DNA of 64,000 nucleotides. It comes from Sphingomonas yabuuchiae. GTDB lineage: Bacteria; Pseudomonadota; Alphaproteobacteria; Sphingomonadales; Sphingomonadaceae. This document shows, in pieces, positions 38,961 through 48,990 of the stretch. Location of the stretch: assembly GCF_014199595.1 (NCBI RefSeq), contig NZ_JACHNX010000001.1, forward strand, positions 310,001-374,000, given 5' to 3'. Below the pieces are notes generated by a model. The model saw only the letters and a list, made by a program, of their open reading frames with translations. It was not told where the DNA came from and searched no databases. Made by a program: the position numbers and the translations under genes. Each line of letters starts with the position of its first letter. The stretch's first letter is position 1.

Positions 38961-40091
38961 TTATTGACCGGCAGCGTAGCGCGCCCGGAAGTCGTCCGCA
39001 AAGGCCGTGAGGCGACCTTCGGCGATGGCGGCGCGCAGATCGGCCATCATCTGCTGATAGAACCAGATATTATGCTCGGTCATCAGCATCGCGCCCAGGA
39101 TCTCGCCCGCGCGCACCAGATGGTGGAGATAGGCACGGCTCCAGGTCGCACAGACCGGGCAGCCACAGGCGGGGTCTAGCGGGCCCTGATCCTCGGCGAA
39201 GCGCGCATTGCGGATGTTGATCGGGCCATTCCGGGTAAAGGCCTGCCCCGTGCGGCCCGAGCGGGTCGGCAGCACGCAGTCGAACATGTCCACGCCGCGC
39301 TCGACCGCGCCGACGATATCGGTCGGCTTGCCAACGCCCATCAGGTAACGCGGCTTTTCCAACGGCAACTGGCCCGGTGCGAAATCGAGGCAGCCGAACA
39401 TCGCCTCCTGCCCCTCACCGACCGCGAGGCCACCGATAGCATAGCCGTCGAATCCGATGTCGATCAGCGCATCGGCGGAGGACTTGCGGAGCCCCTCGTC
39501 CAGCGCACCCTGCTGGATGCCGAAGATCGCATTGTCCTCGGCATGTTGTCCGCCCGCGTCGAAGGCGTCGCGGCTGCGCTTCGCCCAGCGCATCGAGCGT
39601 TCCATCGCGCTCGCCTGCACCTCGCGCGTCGACGTCGTCGGGACCAGTTCGTCGAACGCCATGACGATGTTGGAGCCGAGCAGTCGCTGGATTTCGATCG
39701 AGCGTTCGGGGCTGAGCAGATGGCGAGTGCCGTCGAGATGACTCTTGAACGCCACGCCGTCCTCGGACCGCTTGGTCAGCTCGGCCAGGCTCATCACCTG
39801 ATAGCCGCCCGAATCGGTCAGGATCGGCCGGTCCCAGCCCATGAAGCCGTGCAGGCCCCCCAACCGGTTCACCCGCTCGGCCCCTGGGCGCAGCATGAGG
39901 TGATAGGTGTTGCCCAGGATGATGTCCGCGCCGCTCGCGCGCACGTCGCCCGGCTTCATCGCCTTGACGGTGGCGGCGGTGCCGACGGGCATGAAGGCGG
40001 GGGTACGGATCTCACCCCGCTTCATGGCGATGGTGCCGGTACGGGCGCGGCCATCGGTAGCGTGGATGGCAAAAGAGAAGCGGGCGGTCAT
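38961..40091 (-). CDS. tgt: tRNA-guanine transglycosylase (queuine tRNA-ribosyltransferase)
   Basis: The 376-residue enzyme swaps guanine 34 of GUN-anticodon tRNAs for preQ1. Seen: active-site aspartate in [12 protein letters not shown], the [18 protein letters not shown] entry, GLAVGEGQ, nucleophile region [18 protein letters not shown], and the zinc site [17 protein letters not shown]. Sequence features are close to Zymomonas Tgt, a fellow sphingomonad. It overlaps the EF-hand gene by four bases (ATGA), and queA is next upstream, so the queuosine genes are coupled. Confidence 0.97.
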   Translation of the reverse strand: MTARFSFAIHATDGRARTGTIAMKRGEIRTPAFMPVGTAATVKAMKPGDVRASGADIILGNTYHLMLRPGAERVNRLGGLHGFMGWDRPILTDSGGYQVMSLAELTKRSEDGVAFKSHLDGTRHLLSPERSIEIQRLLGSNIVMAFDELVPTTSTREVQASAMERSMRWAKRSRDAFDAGGQHAEDNAIFGIQQGALDEGLRKSSADALIDIGFDGYAIGGLAVGEGQEAMFGCLDFAPGQLPLEKPRYLMGVGKPTDIVGAVERGVDMFDCVLPTRSGRTGQAFTRNGPINIRNARFAEDQGPLDPACGCPVCATWSRAYLHHLVRAGEILGAMLMTEHNIWFYQQMMADLRAAIAEGRLTAFADDFRARYAAGQ

Positions 40092-40594
40092 TTTCTGTCT
40101 CGGGGCCGAAGCGGGCCGGTCGGGCCGTTGGCGTCAACGGGGGTGGTACGGATGGTCAGCGCCTCGGCGCGGCTGATCGCGCCGTCCTGGTCGCGGTCGA
40201 AGCGCGAGAACAGGCGCGAGAAATGGGCCTGGAGTTCGGCCAGGGTGATGCGGTTGTCGCTGTTCTTGTCGACGTCGAACGGACTGGGCAGCGCGTTGCG
40301 ATCCCCCAGCCAGCGCTCGGCCCAGTCGGCGAACTGGAGATAGCCGATCGATCCCTGACGCGCGGTGTCGATCGCATCATAGCTGCGCTTGACGCCCGCC
40401 TCCATCTCGGCGCGGCTGGTCTTGCCGTCGCCGTCGCTGTCGAGCGTCGCGATCATCATCGCCACCGGCTCGACCACCATGGTCGCGGGCGTCTGCGCGA
40501 AGGGTTTGGGGCGTGCGGTGACGACGACCGTATTGTCCGCCTCCTGTGCGGGGGACTGTGTCGCCTGCATCAGAAGCAGCGCGAACAGGATCAT
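40088..40594 (-). CDS. EF-hand calcium-binding protein, exported or membrane-anchored
   Basis: The 168-residue product begins with a hydrophobic signal or anchor ([19 protein letters not shown]) and carries three EF-hand loops: [24 protein letters not shown] and [12 protein letters not shown], each with acidic positions 1, 3, 5 and Glu at 12. It should bind Ca2+ in the periplasm. It sits exactly between queA and tgt with four-base overlaps on both sides, so it is made with the queuosine enzymes although no link in function is known. ATG at 40594 follows the overlap. Confidence 0.85.
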   Translation of the reverse strand: MILFALLLMQATQSPAQEADNTVVVTARPKPFAQTPATMVVEPVAMMIATLDSDGDGKTSRAEMEAGVKRSYDAIDTARQGSIGYLQFADWAERWLGDRNALPSPFDVDKNSDNRITLAELQAHFSRLFSRFDRDQDGAISRAEALTIRTTPVDANGPTGPLRPRDRK

Positions 40595-41628
40595 GCAGAG
40601 CGTTCCGGCAGCAACAGCGACGCGTCGCCATAGGAATAGAAGCGATACGCGTTCTCGATCGCATGGGCATAAGCCGCCTGCATCCGGTCCAGCCCCATCA
40701 GCGCCGAGACCAGCATGAACAGGGTCGAGCGCGGCAGATGGAAATTGGTCATCAGTCCGTCGATGCCGCGAAAGCGATAGCCCGGCGTGATGAAGATCGC
40801 GGTATCGCCCTCGAACGGACGGATCACGCCGTCTTCGCCCGCCGCGCTCTCGATCAGGCGCAGCGAGGTGGTGCCGACCGCGATCACCCGGCCGCCGCGT
40901 GCCTTGACCGCGTTCAGCCGGTCGGCGGTGGCGGCGTCGATGCGCCCCCACTCGGCGTGCATCTTGTGGTCGACCGTGTCCTCGGCCTTCACCGGCAGGA
41001 AGGTGCCCGCACCGACATGCAGGGTCAGCGTGGCATGCTCGATACCCGCCGCTGCCAGTGACTCCAGCAGTTCGGGCGTGAAGTGCAGCGCCGCCGTGGG
41101 TGCGGCGACCGCGCCCGGCTCGTTGGCGAACATGGTCTGATAGTCGTCGGCGTCCTTCTCGGTGACGCCCCGCTTCTGCGCGATATAGGGGGGCAGGGGC
41201 ATGGTGCCCGCCCGCTCCAGCAGCAGCTCGACGGGTTCCTCGCCCGCAAAGTCGAGCGCGAAGCTGCCATCCTCGGCCCGGTCGCGCGCGGTTGCGGAGA
41301 CGCCCGCGCCGAAGTCGATCGCGTCGCCGTCACGCAACCGCTTGGCGTTGCGGATGAAGGCGCGCCAGCGTCGCGTGCCTTCGCGCTTGTGCAGGGTCGC
41401 GCCGATCCGCGCCTCTCCCCGCACGCCTTCCAACTGGGCGGGAATGACGCGGGTGTCGTTGAACACCAGCAGGTCGCCCGCGCGCAGGGCAGCGGGCAGG
41501 TCGCTCACCCGCTGGTCACGGGTGGCGTCACCGTCGAGGACCAGCATCCGCGCCGAGTCGCGTGGGGATGCGGGGTATAGCGCGATCCGCTCGGGCGGCA
41601 GCGCGAAGTCGAACAGGTCTACGTTCAC
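40591..41628 (-). CDS. queA: S-adenosylmethionine:tRNA ribosyltransferase-isomerase
   Basis: The 345-residue enzyme adds an epoxy-cyclopentane ring from SAM to preQ1-tRNA, making epoxyqueuosine. Seen: [31 protein letters not shown] at the start, [18 protein letters not shown] (AQKRG), and [16 protein letters not shown], with [16 protein letters not shown] later. The start is GTG at 41628, overlapping the cyclophilin stop (GTGA). Length is normal. With tgt it forms the tRNA-queuosine end of the operon. Confidence 0.96.
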   Translation of the reverse strand: MNVDLFDFALPPERIALYPASPRDSARMLVLDGDATRDQRVSDLPAALRAGDLLVFNDTRVIPAQLEGVRGEARIGATLHKREGTRRWRAFIRNAKRLRDGDAIDFGAGVSATARDRAEDGSFALDFAGEEPVELLLERAGTMPLPPYIAQKRGVTEKDADDYQTMFANEPGAVAAPTAALHFTPELLESLAAAGIEHATLTLHVGAGTFLPVKAEDTVDHKMHAEWGRIDAATADRLNAVKARGGRVIAVGTTSLRLIESAAGEDGVIRPFEGDTAIFITPGYRFRGIDGLMTNFHLPRSTLFMLVSALMGLDRMQAAYAHAIENAYRFYSYGDASLLLPERSA

Positions 41629-42410
41629 TTGGTGGCCGTTGCCGCCTTCTTGGCCGGAGCCGCCTTGGGGGCGGGGCGGCGTGCCGGGGTGATGGTGACG
41701 GGCTTGGGCGCCGCGCCCGGCAGGGTCACGGGCGCACCCAGATTGGGCGCGGGGGCCTGGGGCATCGGCACATAGGCCGGGGGATTGTCCGCCGCGACAT
41801 AGGCGTGGACGATCCGGCTCGGATTCGCAGGCGGCTCGCCCCGCTCGATCCGGTCGACATATTGCATGCCGTCGATCACCCGGCCGAACACCGTGTACTT
41901 CTTGTCGAGCGCGAAGCGCGGCTGGAAGACGATGTAGAACTGGCTGTTGGCGCTGTTGGGATCGTCGGCGCGCGCGGCGGCCACCGATCCACGGACGTGC
42001 GGCAGATAGTTGAACTCGGAGGGCACGTTGGGCAGGTCCGAGCCGCCGGTGCCGTCGCCCTTGGGATCGCCGCCCTGCGCCATGAAGCCGTCGATCACGC
42101 GGTGGAAGACCAGGCCGTCATAGAAGTGACGGCGGGTCAGCGTCTTGATCCGCTCGACCATCTTGGGCGCGACATCGGGGCGCAGCCAGATCGTCACGCG
42201 GCCGCCGGTCGACAGGTCGAGCAGCCAGAGATTCTCCTTGTCGGTGACGGGCGGCGGGGTGGCGCGGCCGGTGACATTGTCCTCCAGAACCTGCGCGGCC
42301 TTGGCGGGGGAGGTGAATTTCGGTTGGGCCTGGGTCTGAGCTTGCGCCTGCGCCGGAACGGCGATCGGGCTGGCCATCAACATGGCAAGAGCGGCGAGAA
42401 CGCGCATCAT
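41625..42410 (-). CDS. Peptidyl-prolyl cis-trans isomerase, cyclophilin type, exported
   Basis: The 261-residue product has a signal peptide ([21 protein letters not shown]), a Gln/Ala-rich link, and a cyclophilin domain: [22 protein letters not shown] is the catalytic block (arginine and glutamine of the active site), then [10 protein letters not shown] and [11 protein letters not shown]. The tail is Pro/Ala/Lys-rich. It should speed proline isomerisation of envelope proteins. The double ATG at 42405-42410 fixes the start; the longer frame runs into non-coding sequence. It overlaps queA. Confidence 0.93.
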   Translation of the reverse strand: MMRVLAALAMLMASPIAVPAQAQAQTQAQPKFTSPAKAAQVLEDNVTGRATPPPVTDKENLWLLDLSTGGRVTIWLRPDVAPKMVERIKTLTRRHFYDGLVFHRVIDGFMAQGGDPKGDGTGGSDLPNVPSEFNYLPHVRGSVAAARADDPNSANSQFYIVFQPRFALDKKYTVFGRVIDGMQYVDRIERGEPPANPSRIVHAYVAADNPPAYVPMPQAPAPNLGAPVTLPGAAPKPVTITPARRPAPKAAPAKKAATATK

Positions 42411-42490
42411 ATCTCTACGACAAGGGAAGGAATGGGGAGGCTGTAGAGCAAATCGCCCCTTGCGCCAATCTGAACCTTTGGATGTCGTCA

Positions 42491-42678
42491 TCCTCCCCGG
42501 AACGGGGAGGGTGTGCGGGCTTTGACGTGCCCCCGGCACGTCAAGATGGTGCCGGGGGCACCATCTCGCTCGCACACATGCGCAGCATGGTGGAGGGAGC
42601 CGTCGGCTGGGGATGTCCTATGAGGAAGCCCCCCTCCGTCAGGGCTTCGCCCTGCCACTTCCCCGCGAGCGGGGAGGA
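42491..42678. repeat. Inverted repeat, family B (copy 3)
   Basis: Ends tcctccccggaacggggagg and ccccgcgagcggggagga, with the family parts gcatggtggaggga and cccccctccgtcagggcttcgccctgcca. It also holds an extra inner palindrome, gacgtgcccccggcacgtc with gtgccgggggcac (about 42523-42563), absent from the other copies. It lies between coaD and the cyclophilin gene. Confidence 0.82.
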
Positions 42679-42680
42679 TA

Positions 42681-43184
42681 TCAGGAGCCCTTGCGGCCGA
42701 TCTTCTCGACGCGCGCGACCACGTCCTCGCACACGGCGGGCGTCACGAACTTGGCGATGTTGCCGCCGTACATGGCGATTTCCTTGACCAACCGGCTGGC
42801 GATGGGTTGCAGCGCGACATCGGCCATCAGGAAGACGGTCTCGACCCGCGGATTGATCTGCTGGTTCATGCCCGCCATCTGATACTCATATTCGAAGTCG
42901 GCGACGGCGCGCAGGCCACGTACGATGACCTTTGCGCCCTCGCGCTCGGCGAAATCCATCAGCAGCGAATCGAAGGCGACGACATGGATCTCGCCCGCGA
43001 CATCGGCGACCTCGCGCCGGACCATCTCCATCCGCTCGTCCAGCGTGAACATGGGCGATTTGGACGGGTTGGTGGTGACGCCGATCACCAGCCGGTCGAC
43101 CAGCTTCGCGCCGCGCCGGATGATATCCATATGGCCCAGCGTGACGGGATCGAAGGTGCCGGGATAGACGCCGATCCGGGTCAT
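42681..43184 (-). CDS. coaD: Phosphopantetheine adenylyltransferase
   Basis: The 167-residue enzyme makes dephospho-CoA from phosphopantetheine and ATP. Seen: the nucleotidyltransferase start RIGVYPGTFDPVTLGHMDII with the HxGH-like TLGH, the KVIVRGLRAVADFEYE block, and SRLVKEIAMYGGNI near the end. ATG 43184 overlaps the ispA stop by four bases (ATGA). Length is typical. Confidence 0.97.
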   Translation of the reverse strand: MTRIGVYPGTFDPVTLGHMDIIRRGAKLVDRLVIGVTTNPSKSPMFTLDERMEMVRREVADVAGEIHVVAFDSLLMDFAEREGAKVIVRGLRAVADFEYEYQMAGMNQQINPRVETVFLMADVALQPIASRLVKEIAMYGGNIAKFVTPAVCEDVVARVEKIGRKGS

Positions 43185-44086
43185 CGGTCGCGCTCCACCA
43201 CATAGGCGGCGATGGCGCGAAGCAGATCGGCCTCGGGGCCATAGTCGCGTAGGTGCGCGATCGCCTGATCGACCAGCATCCGGCATTGTTCGCGGGCGCG
43301 CTCGACGCCGAGCAGGCTGAGGAAGGTCGCCTTGCCCGCATCCTGGTCCTTGCGCAGCTTCTTGCCCGCCGCCGCCTCGTCGCCCTCGGCGTCGAGCAGG
43401 TCGTCGGCGATCTGGAAGGCCAGCCCCAGGTCATGGGCATAGCCGCGCAAATGGGTGCGACCCTCGGGCGGCACGCGACCCAGGATCGCGCCCGCCTCGA
43501 CCGCCGCACAGATCAGCGCGCCGGTCTTCATCTGTTGAAGCCGGGTGACGGTGGCGAGGTCGAAGACCTGCCGCTCGGCCTCCAGGTCCATCTGCTGCCC
43601 GCCCGCCATGCCGCTGGGGCCGGAGGCTCGGGCGAGGTCGAGGATCAGCTCGGAACGGACAAAGGGGTCGGCATGGGTCGACGGATCGGCCAGAATCTCG
43701 AAGGCCAGCGCATGGAGGCAGTCGCCCGCCAGGATCGCCGTCGCCTCGTCGAACGCCTTGTGCACGGTCGGCTTGCCGCGCCGCATATCGTCGTCGTCCA
43801 TCGCGGGCAGATCGTCATGGATCAGCGAATAGACGTGGATCGCCTCCAGCGCGGTCGCGACCCAGCCCGCGCAATCGCGGTCGACCGCGAACAGATGCGC
43901 GGTGGCGAAGACCAGCAGCGGGCGCAGCCGCTTGCCGCCGCCGATCGCGGCATGGCGCATCGCGGCATAGAGCGAGGCACGCGGATCGCCCGGATCGGCG
44001 AGCAGCTCGGCAAAGCGGCGGTCGATATCCTCTGCGACTTCGGCCAAGGCCTCGGGCAGGGTGGTGGCGGCGAGCGTCACCCTCAA
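43181..44086 (-). CDS. ispA: Polyprenyl (geranylgeranyl/farnesyl) diphosphate synthase
   Basis: The 301-residue product condenses IPP with allylic diphosphates. Both aspartate-rich motifs are present: first DDLPAMDDDDMRRGK, second FQIADDLLDAEGD, along with GGGKRLRPLLVF. Like E. coli ispA it follows xseB; dxs is not adjacent. The frame starts TTG at 44086, overlapping the xseB stop (TTGA); GTG at 44080 is an equally good choice and would remove two residues. Product chain length (C15 or C20) cannot be settled here. Confidence 0.92.
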   Translation of the reverse strand: MRVTLAATTLPEALAEVAEDIDRRFAELLADPGDPRASLYAAMRHAAIGGGKRLRPLLVFATAHLFAVDRDCAGWVATALEAIHVYSLIHDDLPAMDDDDMRRGKPTVHKAFDEATAILAGDCLHALAFEILADPSTHADPFVRSELILDLARASGPSGMAGGQQMDLEAERQVFDLATVTRLQQMKTGALICAAVEAGAILGRVPPEGRTHLRGYAHDLGLAFQIADDLLDAEGDEAAAGKKLRKDQDAGKATFLSLLGVERAREQCRMLVDQAIAHLRDYGPEADLLRAIAAYVVERDR

Positions 44087-44322
44087 CCCGCCTGAAACGG
44101 GCGGGTGCCCGCGGCCTTGCCCTCGGCGTCGAGGCGGATCGCCTCGATCCGGGCCTGGGCGGCGTCGAGCCGTTCGGCGCAGCGCTGACGCAGACGATCG
44201 CCGCGCTCATAGAGGCGGATCGATTCGTCGAGCGTCGCTTCGCCGCTTTCCAGTCGGCCGACGATCCTCTCCAATTCCTTGAGGGCGTCCTCGAACGTCA
44301 GTTCTTCGATGGGCGTATCCAT
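44083..44322 (-). CDS. xseB: Exodeoxyribonuclease VII small subunit
   Basis: The 79-residue product is the small helical subunit of ExoVII: TFEDALKELERIVGRLESGEATLDESIRLYERGDRLRQRC is the whole family core, here cited only in part as EDALKELERIVGRLESGE and the LDESIRLYERG region. It regulates the XseA nuclease, which is not in the window. ATG 44322 (MDTPIEELTF) gives normal length. It overlaps ispA. Confidence 0.95.
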   Translation of the reverse strand: MDTPIEELTFEDALKELERIVGRLESGEATLDESIRLYERGDRLRQRCAERLDAAQARIEAIRLDAEGKAAGTRPFQAG

Positions 44323-44369
44323 GACGCCGCTATGCGTCACGCCCGGCGGGTTCGCAAGCAGCGTCGCGC

Positions 44370-44567
44370 TTAGCGCAGGCGGTTGACGGTCCAGGTGTAG
44401 AGAAACGATACACCGAACAGGCCCAGGTCGAGCGCGGCCTGTACCCGGCGGGGCGAGCGGTCGGTGAGGTCGTGGGTGATGAGGCGGACATCGGCCGTGG
44501 GATGGCGATAGGCCAGCGCGATCAGCGCCAGCACCAGTCCAGCCATCATGATCCGCCGTTCGCGCAC
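44370..44567 (-). CDS. Small membrane protein, unknown
   Basis: The 65-residue product has two hydrophobic parts (IMMAGLVLALIALAYR and LGLFGVSFLYTWTVNRLR) flanking a polar middle (TDRSPRRVQAALD). The GTG at 44567 has an AGGGGAGGGG just upstream; ATG codons at 44549 and 44546 are alternatives. It overlaps the end of the GGDEF gene by 22 bases and lies 47 bases before xseB. I do not recognise a family. Confidence 0.55.
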   Translation of the reverse strand: MRERRIMMAGLVLALIALAYRHPTADVRLITHDLTDRSPRRVQAALDLGLFGVSFLYTWTVNRLR

Positions 44568-46327
44568 AGTCCCCTCCCCTTGCGCACCGTCTTACGATGC
44601 GGGCGGATGGCGGGCAATAGGCCGCTTGGCGGCGGCGCAAGGGGGATCGGGACACCCCAGCAGGCGCGGTCGCGCCCGCCGTCCTTGGCGGCGAACAGGG
44701 CCTGATCCGCCTCGCGGTACAACAGGCGCCAGTCCGATTCGTCGGCAATCGGGCCGGTGCATAGGCCGAAACTGGCGGTGACGGTCAGCCCCGAGGGATA
44801 GCTGGTGCCGCGCAGCCGGGCGAGCAGCGTCTCGGGGTCGGGCGCGCGTTCGGCATCGGCCAGCAGCGCGAACTCCTCGCCGCCGATCCGGGCGACCAGC
44901 ATGTCGAGGCCCACCGCCTCGCCCAGCGTCCGGGCAAAGATGCGCAGCACCTCGTCGCCGCCGTCATGGCCCAGCGTGTCGTTGATCCGCTTGAAATGAT
45001 CGATATCCGCCAGGATCAGCGTCTGCGGCCCGCTGCGTCCGATCGCCTGCTCCAGGAAGGCGCGGCGATTGAACAGCCCGGTCAGCGGATCGGTATCGGC
45101 CAGACGCCGCGCCACCCGCTCGTCGGCGCGCGCCAGATCGCGCTCGCGGCTGAGCAGATAGATGCGATAGGCGACGCCCAGGCTGGCGATCAGCGCCTCG
45201 ACGCCCATCGACAACACGGTCGACTGGTCGATCCAGGGCCGCCACTCGATCAGGTGCAGCGCATTGAGCACCCGGAACATCGCCAGCCCGATCGGCGTGC
45301 CCCAGGCGATGGCGAAGGCCCAAAGGAAATTGCTCCGCCGCCGCCAGGCCCGCGCCAGCACCGCGATCAGGAAGACCAGCAGCACCATGAAGCCCATCAG
45401 CACCGCCTGATCCAGCGCGATGATCCAGCGCGGGGCGAGCAGGGCGAAGGCGATGTTGGGAATGGCGATCAGGATGAAACAGATGACCGCCATGCGGTCG
45501 AGCCAGCCTGCGAACACCTTTCGTTCGAAGAAATGGCGCGAGAAGATGACAAGGGTCATGGCGACCCCGCCCAGCATGATCGCGTTCCATCGATGCCGCT
45601 CGTTATTGTCGAGCCAGGGCAGCCACTGGCCGATCAGCCCCGAGGAGGACAGGGTATAGCCGGTGATGAAGAACAGCAGCAGGCAATAGACCGGCTGGAG
45701 CGGCTGGCGGAGTGCTGGCCAGAGGGCCATGTTGTACACCGCCAGGCCGACCACGACGCCGATGATGACGCCATAGATCAGCCCGAGCGAGGACTCGACG
45801 GCCAGCATGTCGGCATGGATGCCGATCCGGGCGCCGCGCACGACGCCGCGCATATTGGCCGCCCCATGCGCCTCCCACAGGATCCGCACGGGGCGGGTCC
45901 CCTCATGGGGCAGGGGCACCGCGATCATCGGGCCGAGCAGCAGATAGGGGGCGGTCGTCGCGCTGGTGAAGGCGACGGTACGGATTTTCCCGTCGGCATA
46001 CAGGATGTGCAGCGCCGTCGCGTCCTGCCAGGTGCTGGCGAAGCTGACGGCCAGCCGGTCGCGAAGGTCGCCCGCCACCGGCGGCAGCGGTTGCGACAGG
46101 ACCCAGAAATCGCCGACGCCATAGGCGGACTGGTCGCCGGTGCAGTCGAAACCGCGCGGCCGGGTCAGTTGCGTGCGGGCATCGTCGCCTGCCCGGATCG
46201 GGCGAATACAGGTGGTCAGGCTCTGGCCGACCTGAGCCTGGGCGTCCGCCAACGGCCACAGGACTGCCAGCACCGCCAGCAGCAACGCGCCTATCGTGAT
46301 CGGCCAAGCGCCCTTCATGTGGTCCAT
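44546..46327 (-). CDS. 7TM sensor diguanylate cyclase (GGDEF)
   Basis: The 593-residue product starts with a signal peptide (about 1-30, ending LADAQA), a periplasmic domain with cysteines (TTCIRPI and GFDCTG), seven membrane spans of the 7TMR-DISM type (about 190-390), and a C-terminal GGDEF domain. The active motif is GGEEF (ARIGGEEFALL), so it can make c-di-GMP; DIDHFKRINDTLGHDGGD matches substrate binding. No clear RxxD inhibitory site is noticed before it. The ATG at 46327 (MDHMKGAWP) is chosen; GTG at 46387 and ATG at 46318 are alternatives. Confidence 0.88.
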   Translation of the reverse strand: MDHMKGAWPITIGALLLAVLAVLWPLADAQAQVGQSLTTCIRPIRAGDDARTQLTRPRGFDCTGDQSAYGVGDFWVLSQPLPPVAGDLRDRLAVSFASTWQDATALHILYADGKIRTVAFTSATTAPYLLLGPMIAVPLPHEGTRPVRILWEAHGAANMRGVVRGARIGIHADMLAVESSLGLIYGVIIGVVVGLAVYNMALWPALRQPLQPVYCLLLFFITGYTLSSSGLIGQWLPWLDNNERHRWNAIMLGGVAMTLVIFSRHFFERKVFAGWLDRMAVICFILIAIPNIAFALLAPRWIIALDQAVLMGFMVLLVFLIAVLARAWRRRSNFLWAFAIAWGTPIGLAMFRVLNALHLIEWRPWIDQSTVLSMGVEALIASLGVAYRIYLLSRERDLARADERVARRLADTDPLTGLFNRRAFLEQAIGRSGPQTLILADIDHFKRINDTLGHDGGDEVLRIFARTLGEAVGLDMLVARIGGEEFALLADAERAPDPETLLARLRGTSYPSGLTVTASFGLCTGPIADESDWRLLYREADQALFAAKDGGRDRACWGVPIPLAPPPSGLLPAIRPHRKTVRKGRGLCANGGS

Positions 46328-46425
46328 CTGTCTGCGAAAGGCCGAAAATAGAGTTAACAGCCGCGTAACACAGTTTACATGTATCACCGCGCCTCATGGA
46401 TGAGACAATCCAAAATGCACATGAA

Positions 46426-46453
46426 AAGGGCCGGGTGTCGCCACCCGGCCCTT
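46426..46453 (-). terminator. Rho-independent terminator after clpA
   Basis: Stem aagggccgggtg (46426-46437) pairs with cacccggcccttctt; on the minus strand TTTTC follows. It lies 30 bases past the clpA stop and upstream of the GGDEF gene. Confidence 0.8.
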
Positions 46454-46483
46454 CTTCAATCGTCACCATTTCGGTGCAGTCGA

Positions 46484-48802
46484 TCAGCTTGCGTCGATCG
46501 CGGCGGGCTTGCCGCCCTTCTTGCGCGGCTTCTTGGGCGCCGCCGGTTCGATCGCGAAGGACAGCGCGCCGTCCTTCATCTTCACCGTCACTTCGCCGCC
46601 ATGGACCAGCTTGCCGAACAACAGTTCCTCGGCCAGCGGCTGCTTGATCTTCTCTTGGATCAGGCGGCCCATCGGACGCGCGCCATACAACCGGTCATAG
46701 CCCTTTTCGGTGAGCCAGCTCTTCGCCGCCTCGTCCAGGCTGATATGGACGTGACGGTCGGCCAGCTGGAGTTCGAGCTGGAGGATGAACTTGTCCACCA
46801 CCCGCGCCACAACTTCGGGCGGCAGGTACCCGAAGGGCACGATCGCATCCAGGCGGTTGCGGAATTCCGGCGTGAACATTTTCTGCACCGCCTGCTCATC
46901 CTCGCCCTCGCGGGTGAGGGTGCCGAAGCCGACCGTCTCGCGCGCCATGTCGGCGGCGCCCGCATTGGTCGTCATGATCAGGATCGTGTTGCGGAAATCA
47001 ACCGTCTTGCCGTGGTGATCGGTCAGCTTCCCATTGTCCATCACCTGCAACAGGATGTTGAACAAATCGGGATGCGCCTTCTCGATCTCGTCGAGCAGCA
47101 GCACCGAATGCGGATTCTGGTCGACCGCATCGGTCAGCAGACCGCCCTGGTCATAACCGACATAGCCCGGAGGGGCACCGATTAACCGGCTGACCGAGTG
47201 ACGCTCCATATATTCGGACATGTCGAACCGCTGGAGCGGAATGCCCAGGATCGTCGCCAGCTGGCGCGCGACCTCGGTCTTGCCGACGCCGGTGGGGCCG
47301 GTGAACAGATAGTTGCCGATCGGCTTGTCCGGATCGCGAAGGCCCGCCCGGCTCAGCTTGATCGCCGAGGACAGGTTCTCGATCGCGGCATTCTGGCCGA
47401 ACACCACGCGCTTGAGGTCGGTCTCCAGCGTCTCCAGCTGCTGGCGGTCGTCGGTCGACACGCTCTTGGGCGGGATGCGCGCCATGGTGGCGATTACGGC
47501 CTCGATTTCCTTGGGCGTGATCGTCTTCTTGCGCTTGCTGACCGGCACCAGCATCTGCATCGCGCCGACCTCGTCGATCACGTCGATCGCCTTGTCGGGC
47601 AGCTTGCGGTCGTTGATGTAGCGCGCCGACAGCTCGACCGCCGACTTGATCGCATCGGGGGTATATTTGACCTGATGATGATCCTCGAACGCCGAGCGCA
47701 GGCCCGCCAGAATCTTGATCGTATCCTCGATCGTCGGCTCGTTCACGTCGATCTTCTGGAACCGGCGCAGCAGGGCGCGGTCCTTTTCGAAGTGATTGCG
47801 GAACTCCTTATAGGTGGTCGAGCCGATGCAGCGGATCGTGCCGCCCGACAAAGCAGGCTTGAGCAGGTTCGACGCATCCATCGCCCCGCCGCTGGTCGCG
47901 CCCGCGCCGATGACGGTATGGATCTCGTCGATGAAGAGCACCGCGTGGGGCAGCTTCTCCAGTTCGTTGACGACCGCCTTCAGCCGCTCCTCGAAATCGC
48001 CGCGATACCGCGTGCCCGCCAGCAGCGCGCCCATGTCGAGCGAATAGATGACCGCGTTGAGCAGCACTTCGGGCACGTCGCCCTCGACGATCTTGCGCGC
48101 CAGGCCCTCGGCGATGGCGGTCTTGCCGACGCCGGGATCGCCGACATAGAGCGGGTTGTTCTTCGACCGGCGGCACAGGATCTGAACGGTGCGGTCCACT
48201 TCGGGGCCGCGCCCGATCAGCGGATCGACCTTGCCGATCTTGGCCTTTTCATTGAGGTCGACGGTGAACTGCTTAAGCGCGCTCTCCGCCTTGCCCTTCT
48301 CAGGCGCTTTGGCGGGCTTTTCCTCCTCGACGCCCTTGGGCGGGGTGGATTCGCTCGTCGCGCCCCCCTTGCCGACGCCGTGGCTGATGAAGCTGACGGC
48401 ATCCAGGCGGCTCATGTCCTGCTGCTGCAGGAAATAGACGGCATAGGATTCACGCTCGGAGAACAGCGCGACCAGCACGTTCGCGCCGGTCACTTCGTCG
48501 CGGCCCGAGGACTGGACGTGCAGGATCGCGCGCTGGACCACGCGCTGGAACCCGCTGGTGGGGGAGGGGTCGGTCGCCGCCTCGACCTTCAGCGCGTCGA
48601 GTTCGGTGTCGAGATACTGGGCGACCGTCGCCTTCAGCTCGCCCGTGTCGACATGGCACGCTTCCATCACCTTGGAAGCATGGTCGTCGTCGATCAGCGC
48701 GAGGAGGAGGTGCTCCAGCGTGGCATATTCGTGGCGCCGCACGGTCGCGGCTTCCAGCGCCTTGTGAAGCGTGGTCTCGAGCGCGGGGGCGAAAGATGGC
48801 AT
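46484..48802 (-). CDS. clpA: ATP-dependent Clp protease ATP-binding subunit ClpA
   Basis: The 772-residue AAA+ unfoldase feeds proteins to ClpP. Order: N-terminal Clp repeat domain (about 1-140, HEYATLEHLLLALIDD), a Lys/Glu/Pro-rich linker, AAA-1 with GDPGVGKTAIAEGLA, AAA-2 with GPTGVGKTEVARQLA, and a C-terminal tail rich in Lys/Ala/Pro. The ClpP-docking loop reads VGF (RETVGFGTL) in place of the usual IGL/IGF. No clpS is found upstream, unlike many relatives. Confidence 0.95.
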   Translation of the reverse strand: MPSFAPALETTLHKALEAATVRRHEYATLEHLLLALIDDDHASKVMEACHVDTGELKATVAQYLDTELDALKVEAATDPSPTSGFQRVVQRAILHVQSSGRDEVTGANVLVALFSERESYAVYFLQQQDMSRLDAVSFISHGVGKGGATSESTPPKGVEEEKPAKAPEKGKAESALKQFTVDLNEKAKIGKVDPLIGRGPEVDRTVQILCRRSKNNPLYVGDPGVGKTAIAEGLARKIVEGDVPEVLLNAVIYSLDMGALLAGTRYRGDFEERLKAVVNELEKLPHAVLFIDEIHTVIGAGATSGGAMDASNLLKPALSGGTIRCIGSTTYKEFRNHFEKDRALLRRFQKIDVNEPTIEDTIKILAGLRSAFEDHHQVKYTPDAIKSAVELSARYINDRKLPDKAIDVIDEVGAMQMLVPVSKRKKTITPKEIEAVIATMARIPPKSVSTDDRQQLETLETDLKRVVFGQNAAIENLSSAIKLSRAGLRDPDKPIGNYLFTGPTGVGKTEVARQLATILGIPLQRFDMSEYMERHSVSRLIGAPPGYVGYDQGGLLTDAVDQNPHSVLLLDEIEKAHPDLFNILLQVMDNGKLTDHHGKTVDFRNTILIMTTNAGAADMARETVGFGTLTREGEDEQAVQKMFTPEFRNRLDAIVPFGYLPPEVVARVVDKFILQLELQLADRHVHISLDEAAKSWLTEKGYDRLYGARPMGRLIQEKIKQPLAEELLFGKLVHGGEVTVKMKDGALSFAIEPAAPKKPRKKGGKPAAIDAS

Positions 48803-48990
48803 CTACGATACTCCTTCCGAAGCGTCATGGACTGACGCCTCGTTTCGACCAATGTCGGGACGGGGAGGCCCGGCATCAAGCGGGTGTAACGCGCGGCCGC
48901 TGAACAAAGCGTATCGCGCGAAGCAAAAAACATTGTGCGAAGAAGAGGGGACCGCCTCGGTGCGTACGCGCCGGGTGAGGCCCATGCGCG

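Noticed and set aside
47198..48835. 545-codon frame opposite clpA
   Set aside because: Antisense shadow of clpA with low-complexity composition and no ribosome-binding site.
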